A stretch of DNA of 64,000 nucleotides from Sphingomonas qomolangmaensis (GTDB lineage: Bacteria; Pseudomonadota; Alphaproteobacteria; Sphingomonadales; Sphingomonadaceae). Position numbers and translations under genes: made by a program. The stretch covers positions 62,001-126,000 of the forward strand of contig NZ_CP101740.1 of the NCBI RefSeq assembly GCF_024496245.1. Reading direction: 5' to 3'. Positions 59,524 through 64,000 of the stretch are shown here, piece after piece (position 1 is the first letter of the stretch; each line of letters opens with the position of its first letter). The notes beneath the pieces were generated by a model, which was not told where the DNA came from, ran no database searches, and saw only the letters and a program-made list of their open reading frames with translations.

Positions 59524-60746
59524 CCGACGTGCTGCGCGACAATGCATCGCGGGGGCTTCGCGGCCGGGTCGAGGAACGGCTGGGGCGCGGCAATCGCACC
59601 CCGCTGGGGCTGTGGTTCTGGGAGATCGACCGCGTATTGCTGCTGCTGGCGTTCCTGCTGATCGCGATCGGGCTGGTCGCGGTCGCGGCCGCCTCGCCCG
59701 CCTCGGCGATCCGCTATTCGGACGGCGAAAAGACCTTCCCGGCGATGTATTATTTCTGGCGCCAGGCGATGTGGGTGACGGTGTCGATCCCCTTCATGCT
59801 CGGCACCTCGATGCTGTCGACCACCGCTGCCCGGCGGATCGCTTTGGTCGGCACGTTGGTGTTGATCGTCGCGCTGATGGCCTTGCCCTTCGTCGGCGCC
59901 GAGGTGAACGGCGCGCGGCGCTGGATCGGGCTCGGCTTCACCCAGTTCCAGCCGTCCGAATTCCTCAAGCCGCTGTTCATCGTCACCACCGCGTGGCTGC
60001 TGTCGCTGCGCGCCAAGGACCCCGAATTGCCGCTGGTGATCATCACCGGCGGGCTCACCGCTCTGGTCGGCGGGCTGCTGATGCTCCAGCCCGATTTCGG
60101 GCAGACGGTGGTGTTCGGCGCGGTGTGGATGGTGATGCTGATGATCGCGGGCACCAGCCCCAAGGCGATCGGCGCACTGATCGGCAGCGCGGTGGCGGGC
60201 ATCGTTGCTGCCTATTTCTTCTACGGCACCGCGCGCACCCGGATCGACGCCTTCCTGTTTCCCGATCCCGACAAGGCGATGACCGATCATTACCAGACCG
60301 ACATGGCGCATGCGACGATCACCGGCGGCGGCATCACCGGCACCGGCCCCGGCGGCGGCATCGTCAAGTTCAAGCTGCCCGAGGCGCATACCGATTACAT
60401 CTTCTCGGTCGTCGGCGAGGAATTCGGGCTGATGGCCTGCGCCGCGATCGCGCTGGTGTTCCTGGCGATCGTCGTGCGGGTGTTCGTGAAACTGCTCGAC
60501 GAAGAGGATGCGTTCCGCCTGCTCGCCGCATCGGGGCTGGCGGTGCAGCTGGGGATCCAGGCGCTCATCAACATGGCGGTGAACACCGGGATCGCGCCGT
60601 CGAAGGGCATGACCTTGCCCTTCATCAGCTATGGCGGGTCGTCGATGATCGCGCTGTCGATCGGCTTCGGCCTATTGCTCGCCTTCACGCGGCGAAACCC
60701 GTATCTGAAGCGATCGCCGTACAGCGTCGCACGGAGCAAACAGTGA
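59520..60746 (+). CDS. ftsW: Septal peptidoglycan glycosyltransferase FtsW
   Basis: A 408-residue SEDS polymerase that makes glycan strands at the septum with FtsI. About ten membrane helices are present. It has GAEVNGARRWIGLGFTQFQPSEFLKP with the conserved acidic and basic residues, LQPDFGQT, and PEAHTDYIFSVVGEEFG. The last part has GIAPSKGMTLPFISYGGSSM. The N-terminal 45 residues are cytoplasmic and basic. The ATG overlaps the murD stop and the stop overlaps murG. Confidence 0.96.
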   Translation: MTDVLRDNASRGLRGRVEERLGRGNRTPLGLWFWEIDRVLLLLAFLLIAIGLVAVAAASPASAIRYSDGEKTFPAMYYFWRQAMWVTVSIPFMLGTSMLSTTAARRIALVGTLVLIVALMALPFVGAEVNGARRWIGLGFTQFQPSEFLKPLFIVTTAWLLSLRAKDPELPLVIITGGLTALVGGLLMLQPDFGQTVVFGAVWMVMLMIAGTSPKAIGALIGSAVAGIVAAYFFYGTARTRIDAFLFPDPDKAMTDHYQTDMAHATITGGGITGTGPGGGIVKFKLPEAHTDYIFSVVGEEFGLMACAAIALVFLAIVVRVFVKLLDEEDAFRLLAASGLAVQLGIQALINMAVNTGIAPSKGMTLPFISYGGSSMIALSIGFGLLLAFTRRNPYLKRSPYSVARSKQ

Positions 60747-61882
60747 ATCCTCGTCATTACGTCCTCGCCGCCGGTGGCACCGGGGGGCATATGGTCCCCG
60801 CCGCCGCGCTCGCCGCCGAACTCGCCGCGCGCGGGCATCATGTCGCGCTGGTGAGCGACGAGCGCGGGGTGCGCTTCCCCGGATTGTTCGACGATGTGCA
60901 GACGCATGTGCTGCCCGCCGGGCGCTTCACCGGCGGCCCGATCGGCTGGGCCAAGGCAGCGCGCAAGATGATCGCCGGCCGTTCGATGGCGATCGAACTG
61001 TATCGCGGGTTCAAGCCCGCCGCGGTCGTCGGGTTCGGCGGCTATCCGGCATTCCCCGCGCTGGCCGCGGCATTCCATTGCAAGCTGCCGACGATCATCC
61101 ATGAACAGAATGCGGTGCTCGGCCGGGTCAACCGGCTGGTAGCGGGTAAGGTCAGCGCGATTGCGACCAGCTATGCGGGGGTCGAGCGGCTGAAGCCCGA
61201 TCATGAACCGAAGGTGCGGCTGATCGGCAACCCGGTGCGCCAGTCGGTGCTCGACCTGCGCGATCGGCCCTATCCCGAACTTGACGAGGACGGCATCTTC
61301 CGCGTGCTCGTCACCGGCGGCAGCCAGGGCGCGTCGATCCTGAGCGACGTCGTCCCCGACGGTCTGGCGCTGTTGCCCGTCCATTTCCGCCGCCGCTTGC
61401 AGGTGACGCACCAGGCGCGGATCGAGGATATCGACGAGGTTCGCGCCAAATATGCCGCGCACCAGATCCCCGCCGAGATCGCGACCTATCTGCCCGACCT
61501 GCCCGAGCGGCTGGCCTGGGCGCATGTGGTGATCGCGCGCGCCGGCGCCTCGACGATCGCCGAGCTCACCGCCGCGGGCCGCCCCGCGATCCTGGTGCCG
61601 CTGCCCGGCGCGACCGACGATCACCAGACCGCCAATGCGCGCGAGATCACGCAAGCCGGTGGCGCGCGGACGATCCCGCAACATCTGTTCACCGCGACCG
61701 AACTCGCCAAGCAGATGCAGAAGCTGGGGCTGGACACGCTGGCGCTCGCAAACGCCGCGCGCTGTGCGCGCAGCGTCGGGCGGCCCGATGCCGCGCGCGA
61801 CCTGGCCGATCTGGTCGAGCGGATCGATCAGCCGTCGTTGTTCAACCCCGATGCCCCCGCGCGGCTGCAGGTGGTCGCGTGA
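60743..61882 (+). CDS. murG: UDP-GlcNAc:lipid I N-acetylglucosamine transferase
   Basis: A 379-residue GT28 enzyme that adds GlcNAc to lipid I to form lipid II on the inner face of the membrane. It has the glycine-rich loop [52 protein letters not shown] and [25 protein letters not shown]. It starts at a GTG that overlaps the ftsW stop, and its stop overlaps murC by 4 bases. Confidence 0.96.
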   Translation: MNPRHYVLAAGGTGGHMVPAAALAAELAARGHHVALVSDERGVRFPGLFDDVQTHVLPAGRFTGGPIGWAKAARKMIAGRSMAIELYRGFKPAAVVGFGGYPAFPALAAAFHCKLPTIIHEQNAVLGRVNRLVAGKVSAIATSYAGVERLKPDHEPKVRLIGNPVRQSVLDLRDRPYPELDEDGIFRVLVTGGSQGASILSDVVPDGLALLPVHFRRRLQVTHQARIEDIDEVRAKYAAHQIPAEIATYLPDLPERLAWAHVVIARAGASTIAELTAAGRPAILVPLPGATDDHQTANAREITQAGGARTIPQHLFTATELAKQMQKLGLDTLALANAARCARSVGRPDAARDLADLVERIDQPSLFNPDAPARLQVVA

Positions 61883-63300
61883 AGGGAGTAGGCACCGATA
61901 TCGGCACGATCCATTTCGTCGGCATCGGCGGAATCGGCATGTCGGGCATCGCCGAGGTGATGCATAACCTGGGCTACGCCGTCCAAGGATCGGACGTTGC
62001 CGAGGGCTATGTCATCGAAAGCCTGCGCGCGCGCGGCATCCCGGTGCATATCGGCCACAAGGCCGAGAATGTCGAAGGGGTTGCGGTGGTCGTCACCTCG
62101 ACCGCGATCAAGCCGGGCAATCCGGAGCGCGACTATGCGCTGGCCAAACGCATCCCGCTGGTGCGCCGCGCCGAGATGCTCGCCGAACTGATGCGGCTCA
62201 AATCGACCGTCGCGGTCGCGGGAACCCACGGCAAGACGACGACGACGAGCATGATCGCCGCGATCCTCGATGCCGGCGGGGTCGACCCCACCGTCATCAA
62301 CGGCGGCATCATCAACAGCTATGGATCGAACGCGCGGCTGGGCGCGAGCGACTGGATGGTGGTCGAAGCCGATGAGAGCGACGGCAGCTTCCTGCGGCTC
62401 GACGGGACGCTGGCGGTGGTCACCAACATCGATCCCGAGCATCTTGATCATTACGGCTCGTTTGATCGGGTGAAGGACGCATTCGTCGAGTTCGTCGAGA
62501 ATGTACCGTTTTACGGCGCGGCGATCCTGTGTCTCGACCATCCCGAGGTGCAGGCGATCATCCCGCGCGTGCGCGACCGGCGGATCGTGACGTACGGCTT
62601 TGCCGCACAGGCCGATGTGCGCGGGGTCAATGTGACGCCGCATGTCGGCGGCAATCGCTTCGAAGTGATCGTCCGCCACCGCGACGGCACCACGCGATCG
62701 ATCGAGAATATCGAGCTGCCGATGCCCGGCCGCCACAATGTCCAGAACGCGCTGGCGTCGATCGCGGTCGCGCTCGAGCTTGGCATCGACGATTCGACGA
62801 TCGCCAAAGGGTTCGCGGCGTTCACCGGCGTGAAGCGGCGCTTTACCCAGGTCGGCTCGGTAGCCTTTGCACGCGGAGGGGGCGCAGCGATCGTCGACGA
62901 TTACGGCCACCACCCGGTCGAAATCCGCGCGGTGCTGTCGGCGGCGCGCGAGAGCGCGCAGGGGCGGGTGATCGCGGTGGTGCAGCCGCACCGCTATTCG
63001 CGGCTGGGCGGGCTGATGGACGAGTTCGCGCAGGCGTTCAACGACGCCGACATGGTCTATGTGACGCCGGTCTACGCCGCGGGCGAAGCCCCGGTCGAAG
63101 GCGTCGATGCCAATGCTTTGGTCGAGAATATCCGCCGGCGCGGGCATCGCTCGGCGCAGGCGATCGACGGACCCGAGGCGCTGGCGAGCGCGCTGGCAGC
63201 GGTGGTGCAGCCGGGCGATCAGGTGATCTGCCTGGGGGCGGGGGACATCACGAAATGGGCTGCGGGGCTCGCGCAGGCGATCGAGGCGGCGCGGGCGTGA
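61879..63300 (+). CDS. murC: UDP-N-acetylmuramate--L-alanine ligase
   Basis: A 473-residue Mur ligase that adds L-alanine to UDP-MurNAc, the first stem residue. It has the N-terminal [21 protein letters not shown], the ATP loop [15 protein letters not shown], and [10 protein letters not shown]. The C-terminal domain has [18 protein letters not shown] and [15 protein letters not shown]. It starts at a GTG overlapping murG. Unlike most neighbours, it is separated from the next gene by a gap (64 bases to the murB GTG). Confidence 0.96.
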   Translation: MKGVGTDIGTIHFVGIGGIGMSGIAEVMHNLGYAVQGSDVAEGYVIESLRARGIPVHIGHKAENVEGVAVVVTSTAIKPGNPERDYALAKRIPLVRRAEMLAELMRLKSTVAVAGTHGKTTTTSMIAAILDAGGVDPTVINGGIINSYGSNARLGASDWMVVEADESDGSFLRLDGTLAVVTNIDPEHLDHYGSFDRVKDAFVEFVENVPFYGAAILCLDHPEVQAIIPRVRDRRIVTYGFAAQADVRGVNVTPHVGGNRFEVIVRHRDGTTRSIENIELPMPGRHNVQNALASIAVALELGIDDSTIAKGFAAFTGVKRRFTQVGSVAFARGGGAAIVDDYGHHPVEIRAVLSAARESAQGRVIAVVQPHRYSRLGGLMDEFAQAFNDADMVYVTPVYAAGEAPVEGVDANALVENIRRRGHRSAQAIDGPEALASALAAVVQPGDQVICLGAGDITKWAAGLAQAIEAARA

Positions 63301-63364
63301 GGGGGGCGTGTTTCCTGGATGGGGCGGCCTCGCAAGTCTCGCCTAACAGCCGGGCGGTGGAGCA

Positions 63365-64000
63365 GTGACCGGCACTACTTCTTCCCCCCTCCCGCTTGCG
63401 GGAGGGGCCGGGGGTGGGCCTGCGGACGCTGACTTCGGTAAACAGAAAGCCCCACCCCTAACCCCTCCCGCAAGCGGGAGGGGGACTGCGCGCGGTCGCT
63501 TAACCCCCGCCGCGCCGCTTGCGCCGCTCGTGTGGTTCAAGGCCGGCGGTGCCGCCGAATGGCTGTTCGAGCCTGCCGACACCGATGACCTTGCGGCCTT
63601 CCTCGCCGATCTCGACCCGGCGGTGCCGGTCATGGCGCTGGGCCTGGGATCGAACCTGATCGTGCGCGATGGCGGGGTGCCTGGTGTCGTCGTTCGGCTG
63701 GGCAAGCCATTCGCCAAGGTCGAGGCGATCGACGCGGTCACGCTTCGTTGCGGCGGCGGCGCGTCGGGCATTTTGGTGTCGTCGACCGCGCGCGATGCGG
63801 GGATTGGCGGCACCGAGTTTTTGCGGTCGATCCCCGGCACCGTCGGCGGCTTCGTGCGGATGAACGGCGGTGCCTATGGCCGCGAGGTGAAGGACGTGCT
63901 GGTCGCGTGCGACATCGTCCTGCGATCGGGCGAACGGCACACGCTGGACGTCGGCGACCTGGGCTACACCTATCGCCACAGCGATTTGCCCGAAGGCGCG
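63365..64000 (+). CDS. murB: UDP-N-acetylenolpyruvoylglucosamine reductase MurB, partial, with palindromic insert
   Basis: The N-terminal 212 codons of an FAD-dependent enzyme that reduces UDP-GlcNAc-enolpyruvate to UDP-MurNAc; the 3' end lies beyond the window. Conserved parts are ARGRLTPAAPLAPLVWFKAGG, GLGSNLIVRDGGVPGVVVRL, FLRSIPGTVGGFVRMNGGAYG and the YRHSDL region. An in-frame TAA at 63344-63346 and the lack of other ATG, GTG or TTG codons before the core leave the GTG at 63365 as the only usual start. The frame then runs through the palindromic element (63385-63485), which adds about 34 residues (near 8-40) rich in P, G and A. Ribosome site GGTGGAG is close by. Confidence 0.88.
   Translation, partial: MTGTTSSPLPLAGGAGGGPADADFGKQKAPPLTPPASGRGTARGRLTPAAPLAPLVWFKAGGAAEWLFEPADTDDLAAFLADLDPAVPVMALGLGSNLIVRDGGVPGVVVRLGKPFAKVEAIDAVTLRCGGGASGILVSSTARDAGIGGTEFLRSIPGTVGGFVRMNGGAYGREVKDVLVACDIVLRSGERHTLDVGDLGYTYRHSDLPEGA
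63385..63485. repeat. Palindromic element inside the N-terminal coding region of murB
   Basis: About 101 bases of the same family as 55655-55760. The left end CCCCCTCCCGCTTGCGGGAG (63385-63404) and the right end (63466-63485) are inverted copies, extended by GGCCGGGGGTGGG on one side and CCCCACCCCTAA on the other. It is open in the murB frame from the GTG at 63365. Confidence 0.85.

Noticed and set aside
63530..64000. MurB start at the GTG at 63530, avoiding the palindromic insert
   Set aside because: It would remove the conserved segment before VWFKAGG and has no ribosome site; the GTG at 63365 with GGTGGAG is better.

Overview
The window is high-G+C bacterial chromosomal DNA from an alphaproteobacterium, most likely Sphingomonas or a close relative in the Sphingomonadaceae. 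The evidence is the gene content and order (a UPF0262 gene, a DUF1285-NudL-CCA operon, an HWE-family histidine kinase, tonB-exbB-exbD-exbD), the frequent GTG and TTG starts, and the many G+C-rich extragenic palindromes. Nearly all of it is core genome. I see no phage, plasmid, CRISPR or transposase genes.

Layout. 1-2 kb: hemerythrin-like protein, HWE sensor kinase, tRNA-Arg(TCT). 2-3.2 kb: queuosine-precursor transporter YhhQ and a small membrane protein. 3.2-5.1 kb (minus): purC, purS, purQ. 5.2-8.2 kb (minus): a DUF4349 lipoprotein, a lipoprotein alpha/beta hydrolase and kynureninase. 8.3-12.3 kb: parC and a GGDEF-EAL protein. 12.3-15.2 kb (minus): GNAT, DUF1285, NudL-type Nudix, CCA-adding enzyme. 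15.3-18 kb: GST, folB, a FolM-like pteridine reductase, and a secreted unknown. 18.2-20.9 kb: tonB-exbB-exbD-exbD with a strong terminator. 21-25.3 kb: dcd, cdd, a degenerate GH25 protein, DUF808, UPF0262. 25.4-32 kb: dnaB, a 2-hydroxyacid dehydrogenase, an SH3 protein, a thiolase, prepilin peptidase, aldehyde dehydrogenase. 32-44.4 kb (mostly minus): M16 protease, DUF892, tgt, OsmC, HAD phosphatase, queA, cyclophilin, coaD, ispA, xseB, fadD. 44.5-50.2 kb: ABC-F ATPase, DUF1761, an odd membrane protein, DUF962, cysK. 50.2-64 kb: the division and cell wall (dcw) cluster mraZ-rsmH-ftsL-ftsI-murE-murF-mraY-murD-ftsW-murG-murC-murB, cut off by the window end inside murB.

How the genes work together. 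The dcw genes make and flip the lipid-linked peptidoglycan precursor and build the septal synthase; most neighbours overlap by 1-4 bases. tgt, queA and yhhQ all belong to queuosine tRNA modification. purC-purS-purQ are consecutive purine steps. The tonB block energises outer-membrane receptors.

The most unusual content is non-coding. Several families of palindromic, MITE-like elements are scattered through the window. Two related copies sit inside the otherwise tightly overlapping mur operon: one ends in the ribosome-binding site of murF, and the other lies in frame inside the N-terminal coding region of murB. A tandem pair of 121-base elements with perfect 24-base terminal inverted repeats lies at 32.07-32.35 kb. 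A separate element of about 135 bases, with conserved ends, occurs at 35.34 and 48.23 kb.
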